A DNA stretch of 64,000 nucleotides from JAJPKK01 sp963800215 (GTDB lineage: Bacteria; Pseudomonadota; Alphaproteobacteria; Rhizobiales; Xanthobacteraceae), in assembly GCA_963800215.1 (NCBI GenBank), contig CAWCZY010000014.1, positions 248,001 to 312,000 of the forward strand, read 5' to 3'. Under the pieces are notes generated by a model, which saw only the letters and a list, made by a program, of their open reading frames with translations, was not told the DNA's origin and did no database searches. This document shows, one piece after another, positions 1-9,537 of this stretch (position 1 is its first letter; the number at the start of each line of letters is the position of its first letter). Position numbers and translations under genes: made by a program.

Positions 1-240
1 GATGGTTTAGCCCACCATCTCTGACTGGGCCGCCCGCTCTCGTTGATTGCACCGTGGCCGGGCCCGCGATCCCTCCAAGATAAAGCGGGATGTTTGCCGC
101 TTCACCGACCCTTGCCGTGGCTTCTTATTGCCGGTGCCGCGCCCGCTTGCCCTTGCCGCCGGCAACCAAAGCGATCATCCTCAGCGGTACCCGGGAACAT
201 TGGTCACCAACGCGCGCCTTGCAGCGGCGGGGAGGATGCA
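1..240. other. Left-edge intergenic region
   Basis: No convincing coding frame was found here. A 6-bp inverted repeat (GATGGT / ACCATC, 7-base loop) lies at positions 1-19. Just before the symporter start there is a strong Shine-Dalgarno-like GGGGAGG at about 229-235. A longer reading frame runs through this region into the symporter, but it encodes a Pro/Arg-rich segment unlike the family. Confidence 0.5.
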
Positions 241-1533
241 ATGCAAAAGCATTTCACGACGGTGATTCTGGCCGCGATGGTGCTCGGCATCGTGGTCGGC
301 TACGCCTGCAATGTCGGGTTTCCCGATACCAAGACGGCGGCGGCCATCGCCGGGTATTTCTCCCTCATCACCGATCTGTTTCTGCGCCTGATCAAGATGA
401 TCATCGCGCCGCTGGTGATCTCCACATTGATCACCGGCATCACCCATATGGGCTCGTCCAACTCCCTCGGCCGGGTCGGGGCGAAGACCATGGGCTGGTT
501 CGTGACCGCTTCGCTGGTCTCGCTGTTTCTCGGCATGGTGATGGTCAACATTCTCCAGCCCGGCGAGAACCTCGGGCTGCCGATGCCGGACCCCGGCGTC
601 GCCACCAACCTCAAGACCTCGGGCCTGACGCTCAAGGAATTCGTCACCCATCTGGTGCCGCGCTCGGTGATCGAGGCGATGGCCACCAACGAGATCCTGC
701 AGATCGTCGTGTTCGCGATCTTCGCCGGCGTCGCCATCGCCTCGCTCGGCGAACGCGCCAAGCTGCTCGCCGAGGTCATCGAGCAGGTCGGCCACATGAT
801 GCTGGAGATCACCGGCTATGTGATGAAGGCGGCCCCGATCGCGGTGTTCGCCGCCATCGCCGCGACGGTCACCACCAACGGCGTCGGCATCCTCCTCACC
901 TTCGGCAAGTTCATGGGGGGCTTCTACCTCTCCCTGATGATCCTGTGGGGGCTCATCTTCGCGGCCGGATTCCTCGTCGTCGGCCCGCGGATCGTCCGCC
1001 TCGCCCACCTCGTGCGCGAGCCGATCCTGCTCGCGTTTTCGACCGCGAGCTCGGAGGCCGCCTATCCCAAGACGCTCGAACGCCTCGAGGAGTTCGGCGT
1101 GCCCAACCGGATCGCGGCCTTCGTCCTGCCGTTGGGGTATTCGTTCAACCTCGACGGCTCGATGATGTACTCCACCTTCGCGACCCTGTTCATCGCCCAG
1201 GCCTATGGCATCACCCTGAGCTGGGGCGAGCAGATCACCATGCTGCTGCTGCTCATGCTGACCTCGAAAGGCATGGCCGGCGTGCCGCGGGCCTCCCTGG
1301 TGGTGATCGCCGCGACGTTGTCGACCTTCAACATTCCCGAAGCCGGGCTGCTGTTGATCATGGGGATCGACCAGTTCCTCGACATGGGCCGCAGCGCCAC
1401 CAACGTGGTCGGCAATTCGGTGGCCGCGGCGGTGATCGCCAAGTGGGAGGGCAATCTGCGCCCGGAACTGCCCGGCGTCGACGAAGGCGCGACGCTGGAG
1501 CATCCCGCGCCGGCCGCGGCTCCGGCGGAATAG
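241..1533 (+). CDS. Dicarboxylate/amino acid:cation symporter (DAACS family)
   Basis: This inner-membrane secondary transporter of 430 aa belongs to the GltP/DctA family, which imports glutamate, aspartate or C4-dicarboxylates with H+ or Na+. About eight hydrophobic segments run along the chain. The family's substrate and cation region is visible: NLDGSMMY, then SKGMAGVPRASL, then the DMGRSATNVVGNS stretch near the C-terminus. ATG 241 was chosen because GGGGAGG lies 5 bases upstream and the protein then begins directly with the first membrane segment. It is followed after only 6 bases by a periplasmic glutamate/aspartate-type binding protein, so both probably serve the same class of acidic substrates. 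The exact substrate cannot be read from the sequence. Confidence 0.9.
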   Translation: MQKHFTTVILAAMVLGIVVGYACNVGFPDTKTAAAIAGYFSLITDLFLRLIKMIIAPLVISTLITGITHMGSSNSLGRVGAKTMGWFVTASLVSLFLGMVMVNILQPGENLGLPMPDPGVATNLKTSGLTLKEFVTHLVPRSVIEAMATNEILQIVVFAIFAGVAIASLGERAKLLAEVIEQVGHMMLEITGYVMKAAPIAVFAAIAATVTTNGVGILLTFGKFMGGFYLSLMILWGLIFAAGFLVVGPRIVRLAHLVREPILLAFSTASSEAAYPKTLERLEEFGVPNRIAAFVLPLGYSFNLDGSMMYSTFATLFIAQAYGITLSWGEQITMLLLLMLTSKGMAGVPRASLVVIAATLSTFNIPEAGLLLIMGIDQFLDMGRSATNVVGNSVAAAVIAKWEGNLRPELPGVDEGATLEHPAPAAAPAE

Positions 1534-1539
1534 ACGGTC

Positions 1540-2487
1540 ATGGCCGGCACCGCACGCACGAGTTTGGGCCGCATCGTCGGCGTCGGCTTGATCGCTGCCG
1601 CGGCGCTGGTAGCGGCCGCACCCGCGAGCCATGCCCAGTTCGAGACCACCGATCCGGACACTGTTTCCGGCACGCTGGCGCGCGTCAAGACCACGGGCGT
1701 GGCGCGGATCGGTTACCGCGAGGCCTCGATCCCGTTTTCCTTCCTCGACCAATCGGGACACCCGGTCGGCTACAGCATCGATCTGTGCAATGCGATCGTG
1801 GAAGAGATCGGGCGCACGCTCGACCGCGACGATCTCAAGGTCGACTTCGTCAAGGTGACATCGGACGACCGGCTGGAGGCGGTCGTCGCGAACCGCATCG
1901 ATCTCGAATGCGGCTCGACCACCAACAATCTCGAGCGCCGCAAGCGCGTCGAGTTCTCGCCGATGATCTTCGTCAGCGGCACCAAGGTGATGGTGCCGGT
2001 GGCGACTCCATGGCGCGACTTTCGCGATCTCAAGGGCCGCAAGGTCGCGGTGACGCGGGGCACCACCAATGCCCAGGCGCTCGAGGCCCTCGACCGGAAA
2101 TTCGGCCTCGGCATCACGCTCATCGAGGGTGCCGACCACGAGGATTCCTACCGCCTGCTGGCGGAAGGCAAGGTCGACGCGTTCGCGACCGACGACGTGC
2201 TGCTCTACGGGCTGATCGCCCAGCACCGCGCCCAGAGCCAATTCAAGGTGGTGGGCGAATTCCTGTCCTACGACCCCTATGGCATCGCATTCCGCCGCAA
2301 CGAACCGGCACTGCGCGACGCCGTCGAGCGCGCCATCCGCAATCTCGTCGTCGCCCGCGACATCGGGCCGATCTATGCGAAATGGTTCGAGTCCCGGCTG
2401 CCCAACGGGGAGCGGTTCAACATCCCCATGAGCCCGCAGCTCGAGGAATCCTTCGCCGTGCTGGGGGCGACGGGCGAGGCGAATTGA
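1540..2487 (+). CDS. Amino-acid ABC transporter periplasmic binding protein (GltI-like, SBP_bac_3)
   Basis: This 315-aa protein has an N-terminal signal peptide (hydrophobic stretch to about residue 30, ending near ASHA) followed by a type-3 solute-binding fold. Family features are GYREASIPFSF near the start, GYSIDLCNAI, and the ligand-binding segment LECGSTTNN with TRGTTNA downstream, all typical of glutamate/aspartate-binding GltI/PEB1-type proteins. It lies 6 bases after the symporter gene and is probably co-transcribed with it. No cognate permease or ATPase is in the window. It may therefore work with a distant importer or act as a sensor or feeder. Its 3' end is convergent with the next gene, only 5 bases away. 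Confidence 0.85.
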   Translation: MAGTARTSLGRIVGVGLIAAAALVAAAPASHAQFETTDPDTVSGTLARVKTTGVARIGYREASIPFSFLDQSGHPVGYSIDLCNAIVEEIGRTLDRDDLKVDFVKVTSDDRLEAVVANRIDLECGSTTNNLERRKRVEFSPMIFVSGTKVMVPVATPWRDFRDLKGRKVAVTRGTTNAQALEALDRKFGLGITLIEGADHEDSYRLLAEGKVDAFATDDVLLYGLIAQHRAQSQFKVVGEFLSYDPYGIAFRRNEPALRDAVERAIRNLVVARDIGPIYAKWFESRLPNGERFNIPMSPQLEESFAVLGATGEAN

Positions 2488-2492
2488 GGCAA

Positions 2493-3672
2493 CTACTTCT
2501 TCGCCTCCTTCGCGGGGTCCTTGACCATCGGGTAGGTCTCGAACTCGACGTTGGAGAGCTGCCCGTCCACCCGCTGGACCCGGCGGATGTATTCGTTATG
2601 GACGACGTCGCGGGTGCGCGGGTCGATCTCCATGGGGCCGCGCGGGCTTTCCCACTTCATGCCCTTCATGGCGGAGACCAGGGCGTCGCCGTCGGTCTTG
2701 CCGCCGGTCTTCTCAAGCGCCTCGAAGATCAGGTGCATGGCGTCATAGCCGCCGACCGAAACGAAATTCGGGCGCTTGCCGTAGGCTGCTTCGAAATCGG
2801 CCACATAGGCCTTGTTGAGCGCGGAATCGTGGACCGCCGAGTAGTGGTGCGCGGTCACGATCCCGAGCATGGCGTCGGTCATGCCGGGAAGTTCGTCGTC
2901 GTCGGTAAGATCGCCGGGGCCGATGATGCGGATGGCGGACTTGTCCATGCCGCGCTCGAGGAACTGCTTGGCGAACAGGCCGGCCTGGAAGCCGGGAAAA
3001 TAAACGAAAAGGGTGTCGGGCTTGTCGTCGCGCGCCCGCTGCAGGAACGGCGCGAAGTCCGGGTTGGCGAGCGGCACCCGCATCGATTCGACGATCTCGG
3101 CGCCGCCCTTTGCGATGCCCGCCTTGAAGGCGGCTTCGGCTTCGAGGCCGGGCGCCCAGTCGTTGACGATGGTGACGATCTTCCTGGCGCCGTTCTTCAC
3201 CGCCCAGTCCGCGATGGTCGCCGACGACTGCGCCAGCGTGAAGCTGGTGCGCACCATGTAGGGCGACCGCTCCACCGTGACCGATGCGCCCGACACCAGG
3301 ACGACGGTCGGTATCTTGCCCTCGGTCGCGAGCGGCGCGACCGACAGCGCCGACGGGCGTGATGCCGACGCCGAGAATGGCGACCTTTTCGTTTACGATC
3401 AGTTCCTGAGCGAGGCGCTTTGCCGCGTCCGGCGCCGTCGCGTCGTCCTTGAGGACGATTTGGATCTTGCGGCCGGCCACGGTGTCGCCGTGCTGCTTCA
3501 AATAGAGGAGGGCGCCGTTGATCACGGCCTTGCCGGTGGTATTGAAGGCGCCCGTCATCGACTGGATCAGGCCGAGCTTGAGTGGCTCCTGGGCCGCTGC
3601 GGCACTTGCCGAGGCGGCGAGCGCCGCGAGGCTCGCGCCGGCGATGGCGGCAGTCATTCGTGCGTGCGACAT
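2493..3672 (-). CDS. ABC transporter substrate-binding protein (LivK/Peripla_BP_6 type), frameshifted
   Basis: Two overlapping minus-strand frames together give a roughly 392-aa branched-chain-amino-acid-type binding protein. The first frame covers a signal peptide and the N-lobe (QEPLKLGLIQSMTGAF up to GVGITP). The second continues with SALSVAPLATEGKIPTVV through to the C-terminus. The switch lies at about 3354, where one extra base (G on the coding strand) after ACGCCC breaks the frame. Removing it restores an uninterrupted family alignment. The chosen start (3672) has GGGAAGAG upstream and gives a normal signal peptide; ATGs at 3687 and 3696 are alternatives. No Liv permease or ATPase genes are adjacent. 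The break could be a sequencing indel or real inactivation. Confidence 0.8.
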
Positions 3673-4041
3673 GGCGTCTCTTCCCATGGTGTTCATGTGG
3701 TCTTTGCCCGCTCCAGGCGATGGAATGCCGTGCGGAATCGGTGCTGCCGGCCATGCGGTGTGAGGGACCCCCATATCGCGCGCTGCTCGGCGAAGAGGGC
3801 GACCGTCACATGAATCCTACCAAAATCAATTTTTTGCGGCAACATTCAACCGTTCAGAGCGTTTGCGGCGCGACCCAAACCGATGGCTCCCGTCTTTATG
3901 GACAAGTCACGCCACTGTCTTGCAACAAGGCCGAAAAAAACGTGAATATTTTGCCGGTTCAAGTCGTCAGCGAGGGGTGATAAGCATCCCATCGGTGCAG
4001 GCCGTCGCCAGCCGGGTCTCGATTTCCGTCAACGACCGGGA
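3673..4041. other. Intergenic region between divergent genes
   Basis: This 369-bp region separates the minus-strand binding protein from the plus-strand NRPS-like gene. It is more AT-rich than its surroundings, notably at 3811-3850 and 3935-3962, and is the likely site of two divergent promoters. No coding frame with a plausible start and ribosome-binding site and no clear hairpin was found. Confidence 0.4.
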
Positions 4042-7000
4042 ATGAAGCACGTGACGATCTCCAGCAGTCACAGCGGCGCACATGCGAAGCCGATCGATTC
4101 GGTGTTCGGGGCGGATCAATTCATTCCGGCGGTGTTCGAGCAGGTGGTCTGCGAGCACGGCCCGCGCACGTCGCTGATCGGCGACGGCTGGCGGCCCAGC
4201 TACGAGGAACTCAACGCCACCGTAAATCGCCTGGCACATGCCATCCTCGCCCATGGCGGCGCTCAGGGGGACCGCGTCGCCATCTTGATGAATCACGATG
4301 CGCCGGCGGTCGCGGCGGTGGTGGCCGTGATGAAGGCGGCCCGCATCGTCGTCGTGCTGAATCCCACTCATCCACCGGCGCGGCTGCAGGAGTTGATGGC
4401 CGACGCCGAGCCCGGCCTCGTCATAACCGACGCGAGTCTGCACGATCTGGCCATGAGCATCTCCGGCCCGGGTTGCGCGGTCGTTCGCTTCGAGGATCAG
4501 TGCGGCCATGGGCCCGGCCACAATCCGACGATCGCCGGTGCGCCCGAACAGGTGGCCGCCCTCCAATATACGTCCGGCTCGACCGGCCGATCGAAGGCGG
4601 TGATGAGCACGCATCGGGGGCTGCGGCGGAATTCCATGATCCACACCGAAGCGATGCAGTATTGCGCCGCGGATCGGCTTCCATTGTTCGCCTCCCTGTC
4701 GAGCAATCAGGGGATGGCCATGGTGCTGAACGCGCTGCTGAACGGAGCGACGCTCTGCCCCTTCCCGGTTTTCGTCAAAGGCTTGGCTGGCCTCGCCGAT
4801 TGGATGAACCGGCACGAGATCAATGTCTATGTTTCATCGGCGTCGATCTTCCGCAGTTTCGTGAAGACCTTGGATCGGGACTTCGTGTTCTCCGGCGTGC
4901 GCGCGGTGCGGCTCGCTTCTGAGGCGGCCACGTCGGACGATTTCAAGTTATTCCAGGCGCATTTTCCGGGTCACTGCTGGTTCATCCATATGTTCGCGTC
5001 GACCGAAACGCCCGTGCTCGCCTGGTCGCGCCGGATGCACCATGACGACGTCCCGGAAGGCCCGCTTCCGATCGGCGCGGTATCACGGGGCGAGGAGGTA
5101 CTGATCGTCGACACCGACGACAATCCGGTGGCGGTCGGCGAGGTGGGCGAAATCGTCATGCGCAGCCGCTATCTCTCCGCCGGCTATTGGCGCAACCCGG
5201 AACTGACGGCACAGCGGTTTTCCGCCGACCTCGATGGCGTCGGCACGCGGTTGTTTCGAACCGGCGATCTCGGCCGCATCGACGCGGCGGGCATGTTGGA
5301 GTTTTGCGGTCGCCGGGACGATCGCGTCAAGATTCGCGGCAACCGGATCGAGCTGACCGAGATCGAAGTCGCGTTGCGCCGGCTTCGCGGCATCGAGAAT
5401 GCCGCGGTCGAAGCCATCGTGCGGCCGGCCGGCGAGCCCCAGCTCGTCGGCTTCATCGCGATGGACGGTGGAAATACCTGGTCTTCGTCGGAGCTGCGTC
5501 TCGTCTTGCGCGCCGCTCTGCCGGTCCACATGGTGCCGTCGGACTACGTGATGCTGCCGGAGTTGCCGCTCACGCCGACCGGCAAGGTCGACCGCGCGAA
5601 GCTTCGGCAGAGCTATCGCCGGCAGCGCCGGCGGCAGCCCGGCCAGGAGCCGCAGACGGTAACCGAATTGTCGCTGGCGGACATATGGGCGGAGGTATTC
5701 CAGCTCGGCGACATCGGCCGTGACGAGGACTTCTTCGCTCTTGGCGGCGATTCGCTGTTGGCCGCAGTGGTGGCGGCATCGGTCCACGGCACCTTCGGGG
5801 TCCAGCTCGATCTGGCGATGTTCGCCGAACATCCGACACTGAAGGGGCTGGCGCTCGTCATCGACGATCTGCGTGCCCGGGGCCCTGAGGACGAGCCGCC
5901 CCTGGTGCCGGCGCAGCGCACGGAGCCCCTGCCGATGTCGTTTGCCCAGGAGCGCATATGGAAATTTTCACGCACGCCCGCGGCATTGGCGTCATACACG
6001 GTGGCCTCCGTTTATCGGATTACCGGGCCGCTCGACCCCGAGCTGCTGCGCGGCTGCATGGACGATCTGGCACGTCGCCATGAGATCCTGCGCACGACCT
6101 TTTCTCAACAGGACGGGCATCCGATACAAATCGTCGATCCGTCGAACCCGCTGCCGGCGCTGGAGTACCTCGACCTGAACGGCGCGGATGACGCCGATTC
6201 GCGGGCCGATGTCATATGCAGCAAAGAAGCGTCGTGCGTTTTCGACCTGACCCGCGGCCCGCTGCTTCGCTGCCACCTGTTTCGATTGCGCGCGAACGAG
6301 TACTGGCTGCTATGCGTCTCAAATCACATAATCGCCGACAACGTGTCCTGGGATTTTTATTTCGGCGAGCTGGCCATGCTCTACGAAGCCAGGCGGCGCG
6401 GGGAAGCGCCTCCGGGTCCGGAGTCTGCACCGCTGCAGTATGGGGACTATGCGGCGTGGCAACGAATGGTCCTGGGCCGGAAAGGTACGGCGTACGGACG
6501 GTCGGTGTCGTGGTGGAAGAAGAATTTGTCCGGTGCCCCATGGGCTCTCCGGATTCCATTCTCGCGCGCGCAAGAGAAACCGGACGTGGTGCCGGCCGAC
6601 GGCATGATGTCCTGGGGTGTCGATCGACAAGTCTCGTATCGTCTGAATGTCCTGAGTGCCTCGCGGAACGCTACCCACGCGATGGTGCGGCTGGCCGCCT
6701 TTGCCGCGCTGCTCGCCGTCGAAGCGGGTGCTTCCGACGTCTGCGTCGGCATTTATTCCAGGGGCCGCAGCCGCTTTCCGCTGCAGAATCTGATCGGAGA
6801 CTTCTCGAATCTTCTCACGTTGCGATTTCGATATGATCCAACGAAATCGTTTGCGGATTGGCTGTCGATCGTACGCGACCAGGTTTTGCAGGCAGAAGCA
6901 AACAGCGAGATACCGTGCGAAGAATTGCGCGATGAACTACAGCGGGAGGGCATTCGTGTACCAGGCATCCAGGTCATCTTCCATGTCGCTCCGGCGCGCC

Positions 7001-7932
7001 GGGTGATCGAATTCGCGGGACTGAGGCTGGGCTGGCTAAAGAGCGCTCGCCGGGCATTCCCGTGGGGCTTCACCATGAGATTCAACGATCAGGACGAAGC
7101 ACACGGCTGCCAGGCCCTCTTCGACCCCCGCATTTACGATCCGGCCGGCGTGCGCGTCTTCGTGGAGCGCTATAAGGGCCTGCTCGACGCCGCATCTCGC
7201 CATCCGGAGAAGATGCTGGAGGATTTGCTGGTGATGAGTGATCTGGCGGCGGCGTTCGGCCGGGCGATTGCGCTTCATGGGGCCGGTCGATTGCAGGAGG
7301 CCGAGCAGTGCTATCGGCACATGGTGAAAGTTCAGCCGGATCATTACGACAGCCTGCACATGCTTGGTGTGATCCATCACCAGCGCGGCGATCACGAGCA
7401 GGCGGTCGGTCAGATCGATTTCGCCTTGAGGATAAATCCGGAGCTCGCCGCCGCCCATGGAAGCCGCGGCATCGCACTCCACCAGCTGGGCCGATTCGAC
7501 GAGGCGGTGGCCAGCTATGACCGGGCGATCGCCCGCGCGCCCGACGATGCGAGCGCCTTCTACAATCGCGGCAATGCGCTTCAGGCGCTGATGCGGCTCG
7601 ACGATGCGGTCGCGAGCTACGACCGGGCGATCGCGCTCAATCCCGCGTATACGGGCGCCGTTTACAATCGCGGCAATGCGCTTCTGGGTCTGCAGCGGTT
7701 CGACGAAGCGCTGGCGAGCTATGACCGGACGATCGGGCTCAGGCCCGACCACTCCGGTGCCTTCAACAACCGCGGCGTCGCGCTCCAGAAGCTGAAGCGG
7801 ATCGAGGAGGCGGTGGCGAGCTACGACCGGGCGATCGCGCTCAAACCCGACTACGCAGAAGCCTTGAGCAACCGTTCCGTCGCATTGAAGGAATTGAAAC
7901 GGATCGGCCGGTCATGGACGATCAATTCGTGA
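4042..7932 (+). CDS. NRPS-like protein: adenylation - carrier - condensation - TPR
   Basis: This 1,296-aa protein has an unusual A-T-C order with a repeat tail. The adenylation domain (about 25-525) shows YTSGSTGRSK (177-186), FRTGDLGRID (405-414) and the TPTGKVDR motif with catalytic Lys515. The carrier domain has FFALGGDSLL with pantetheine Ser571. The condensation domain (about 630-1060) has SFAQERIW, RHEILRTTF and YGDYAAW. Its HHxxxDG motif is altered to NHIIADN: the second His is kept and the Gly is lost. In the substrate pocket the Asp that normally binds an alpha-amino group appears to be Asn222 by eye, which suggests a substrate other than an ordinary alpha-amino acid. Six or so TPR units of 34 aa follow (about 1075-1290). 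The last repeat stops abruptly. No thioesterase, no second module and no adjacent phosphopantetheinyl transferase were seen. Start ATG 4042 has only a weak GGGA ribosome-binding site. Confidence 0.85.
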   Translation: MKHVTISSSHSGAHAKPIDSVFGADQFIPAVFEQVVCEHGPRTSLIGDGWRPSYEELNATVNRLAHAILAHGGAQGDRVAILMNHDAPAVAAVVAVMKAARIVVVLNPTHPPARLQELMADAEPGLVITDASLHDLAMSISGPGCAVVRFEDQCGHGPGHNPTIAGAPEQVAALQYTSGSTGRSKAVMSTHRGLRRNSMIHTEAMQYCAADRLPLFASLSSNQGMAMVLNALLNGATLCPFPVFVKGLAGLADWMNRHEINVYVSSASIFRSFVKTLDRDFVFSGVRAVRLASEAATSDDFKLFQAHFPGHCWFIHMFASTETPVLAWSRRMHHDDVPEGPLPIGAVSRGEEVLIVDTDDNPVAVGEVGEIVMRSRYLSAGYWRNPELTAQRFSADLDGVGTRLFRTGDLGRIDAAGMLEFCGRRDDRVKIRGNRIELTEIEVALRRLRGIENAAVEAIVRPAGEPQLVGFIAMDGGNTWSSSELRLVLRAALPVHMVPSDYVMLPELPLTPTGKVDRAKLRQSYRRQRRRQPGQEPQTVTELSLADIWAEVFQLGDIGRDEDFFALGGDSLLAAVVAASVHGTFGVQLDLAMFAEHPTLKGLALVIDDLRARGPEDEPPLVPAQRTEPLPMSFAQERIWKFSRTPAALASYTVASVYRITGPLDPELLRGCMDDLARRHEILRTTFSQQDGHPIQIVDPSNPLPALEYLDLNGADDADSRADVICSKEASCVFDLTRGPLLRCHLFRLRANEYWLLCVSNHIIADNVSWDFYFGELAMLYEARRRGEAPPGPESAPLQYGDYAAWQRMVLGRKGTAYGRSVSWWKKNLSGAPWALRIPFSRAQEKPDVVPADGMMSWGVDRQVSYRLNVLSASRNATHAMVRLAAFAALLAVEAGASDVCVGIYSRGRSRFPLQNLIGDFSNLLTLRFRYDPTKSFADWLSIVRDQVLQAEANSEIPCEELRDELQREGIRVPGIQVIFHVAPARRVIEFAGLRLGWLKSARRAFPWGFTMRFNDQDEAHGCQALFDPRIYDPAGVRVFVERYKGLLDAASRHPEKMLEDLLVMSDLAAAFGRAIALHGAGRLQEAEQCYRHMVKVQPDHYDSLHMLGVIHHQRGDHEQAVGQIDFALRINPELAAAHGSRGIALHQLGRFDEAVASYDRAIARAPDDASAFYNRGNALQALMRLDDAVASYDRAIALNPAYTGAVYNRGNALLGLQRFDEALASYDRTIGLRPDHSGAFNNRGVALQKLKRIEEAVASYDRAIALKPDYAEALSNRSVALKELKRIGRSWTINS

Positions 7933-7975
7933 GCGAGGCGCTTCACGGCAGCCCGCGCGGCCGCATCGGAGCATG
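7905..7975 (-). pseudogene. Possible relic of a LivK-type binding-protein gene
   Basis: Read on the minus strand this stretch encodes AAVKRLAHELIVHD, matching AAKRLAQELIVNE of the binding protein at 2493-3672. The DNA around 7917-7943 matches 3395-3421 at nearly every base over about 27 positions, in the same orientation. The match overlaps the last codons of the NRPS/TPR gene and the start of the next gene. It looks like a leftover piece of a second such gene. A chance or coding-constraint match cannot be excluded. Confidence 0.35.
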
Positions 7976-9373
7976 AGCAAAGTTCCGCATCGTCTCGTCG
8001 TGGTCGGCCACGGCGCGGCGGGCCTCTCGGCTGCGCTCGCGGCGGCCGAAGCGGCACGTTCTCATGACCGGGCGGTGGAAATCACCCTGGTGGAGAAGGC
8101 TCCACCAGAAGCGGCCGGGGGCAATACGCTGTGGAGCCCTTCCTATATGCGGCTCGATGCCAGCGACCGCATCGCGCCCGATTTCGAGGACGCCATGATG
8201 GCGGCGTCCGATGGACGCGGCGACCGGCAGTACTTCCGCACGCTCGCGGACAACGCCACGGCCACGATGGGATGGCTGGAGAACCATGGCGTCGCGTTCT
8301 GCTCGCCAATCTATTATCTCAGCGCGGGTCCGCTGCGGATCCAGCCGGTCGGGGGCGGCCGCGCTATCGTCGGGGCGCTCTCGCGCGCGGCAAAGGGCTT
8401 CGGCGTGGCCTTTCGATACGGATGTACGGCAGAGCGCATTGTCATGGAAAACGGCCGCGTGGGCGCAATCATCACGTCGGGGGGTGACGGAGCGAGAACA
8501 ATTCCAGCTGACGCCGTCATCCTCGCCGCCGGCGGCTTTCAGGCCGACGGCGAAATGATGCGCACGCATTTCGGCCCGGGAGGCGAAACTCTCAAGCCGA
8601 TCTCTCCGGGCACCCGCTGCAATTCCGGCGACGGCATACGGATGGCGGTCGCGCTGGGCGCGCTGGTGTCCGGAGATTGGAACGGCATGCATGCCGAGCC
8701 CGTCGATCCGCGCAGCAAAAATTCGGCTCCGGTCGTTCTGGTCTATCCCTACGGTATCGTCGTCGATCGAAGCGGCCGGCGGTTCTTCGACGAAGGCGGC
8801 GGACTCGTGCACGAAACCTGGGAGCGGTTCGCGCGAAACATTCATTTCGAGACGCCGGGCGGAACGGCTTACGCGATCCTCGACGGCCGGTTGTTCGATA
8901 TTGACGGCTTCGAGCGCGCGATCCGATCGGAAGTGGCCCCGCTTCAATCCGATACGCTGAAAGGTCTGGCCCGCCTGGCCGGCATCGATGGCGCCGGCCT
9001 GGCGGAGACGGTCGCGACATACAACCGGGCTGCGACCGGCGATCCCGCGCAGTTCGATGCGGCGCGGCGCGATGGGCTGGCGGCGGCTGCATGGCTCGAT
9101 CCGCCGAAGTCCAACTGGGCCCGCGCCATCGCAAAGCCGCCGTTTCTCGCCTATCCCCTGGTCGGCGCGGTCGCCTACACGTTCGGCGGGCTTGCGACCG
9201 ACGAGAGGGCGCAGGTGCTCGGCAAGGACGGTCCGCTTGCCGGGCTTTATGCCGCCGGGGAAATCACCGGGCATTTCTGGGGAACCGCGCCCAATGCGGT
9301 TTCGGTTTTGCGTGCGCTGGTGTTCGGGCGCATCGCCGGGTGGGAGGCGATTTCGTATTTCGAGAGCACGTAG
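7973..9373 (+). CDS. FAD-dependent dehydrogenase, fumarate reductase/TcuA-like
   Basis: This 466-aa flavoprotein belongs to the succinate dehydrogenase/fumarate reductase flavoprotein family and is closest in layout to tricarballylate dehydrogenase TcuA. It begins with the dinucleotide-binding VVGHGAAGLSAALAAAEAA, followed by the FAD-contacting VEKAPPEAAGGNTLWS. Near the C-terminus it has the FAD motif TFGGLATDERAQVL, and GLYAAGEITGHFWG. There is no heme-binding or Fe-S segment, so electrons must go to a separate partner, which in tcu systems is TcuB. No TcuB or TcuC gene is adjacent. It starts 40 bases after the NRPS-like gene. The assignment to tricarballylate is tentative; 3-oxosteroid dehydrogenase-like members of the same superfamily are an alternative. 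Confidence 0.8.
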   Translation: MSKVPHRLVVVGHGAAGLSAALAAAEAARSHDRAVEITLVEKAPPEAAGGNTLWSPSYMRLDASDRIAPDFEDAMMAASDGRGDRQYFRTLADNATATMGWLENHGVAFCSPIYYLSAGPLRIQPVGGGRAIVGALSRAAKGFGVAFRYGCTAERIVMENGRVGAIITSGGDGARTIPADAVILAAGGFQADGEMMRTHFGPGGETLKPISPGTRCNSGDGIRMAVALGALVSGDWNGMHAEPVDPRSKNSAPVVLVYPYGIVVDRSGRRFFDEGGGLVHETWERFARNIHFETPGGTAYAILDGRLFDIDGFERAIRSEVAPLQSDTLKGLARLAGIDGAGLAETVATYNRAATGDPAQFDAARRDGLAAAAWLDPPKSNWARAIAKPPFLAYPLVGAVAYTFGGLATDERAQVLGKDGPLAGLYAAGEITGHFWGTAPNAVSVLRALVFGRIAGWEAISYFEST

Positions 9374-9537
9374 GGCGTTTTTCCAGCCGCTTCGTGCGTG
9401 GCCTGGATGCAACACCTGACAGAATAACGCTCGTGCGGGCGAGCGGGACGGAACCGCCGGTGGTAAGGTAAAGCGGTCTGCCTTGATGCCTTGCAGCTGA
9501 AGCGCTTGGAAGTCGTTGCGACGGGGGGTGTTGCGAA

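Noticed and set aside
90..3362. A 1,090-codon plus-strand open frame across the first three genes
   Set aside because: It is an out-of-frame shadow in high-GC DNA, rich in Arg, His and Gly, and conflicts with three genes that match known families.
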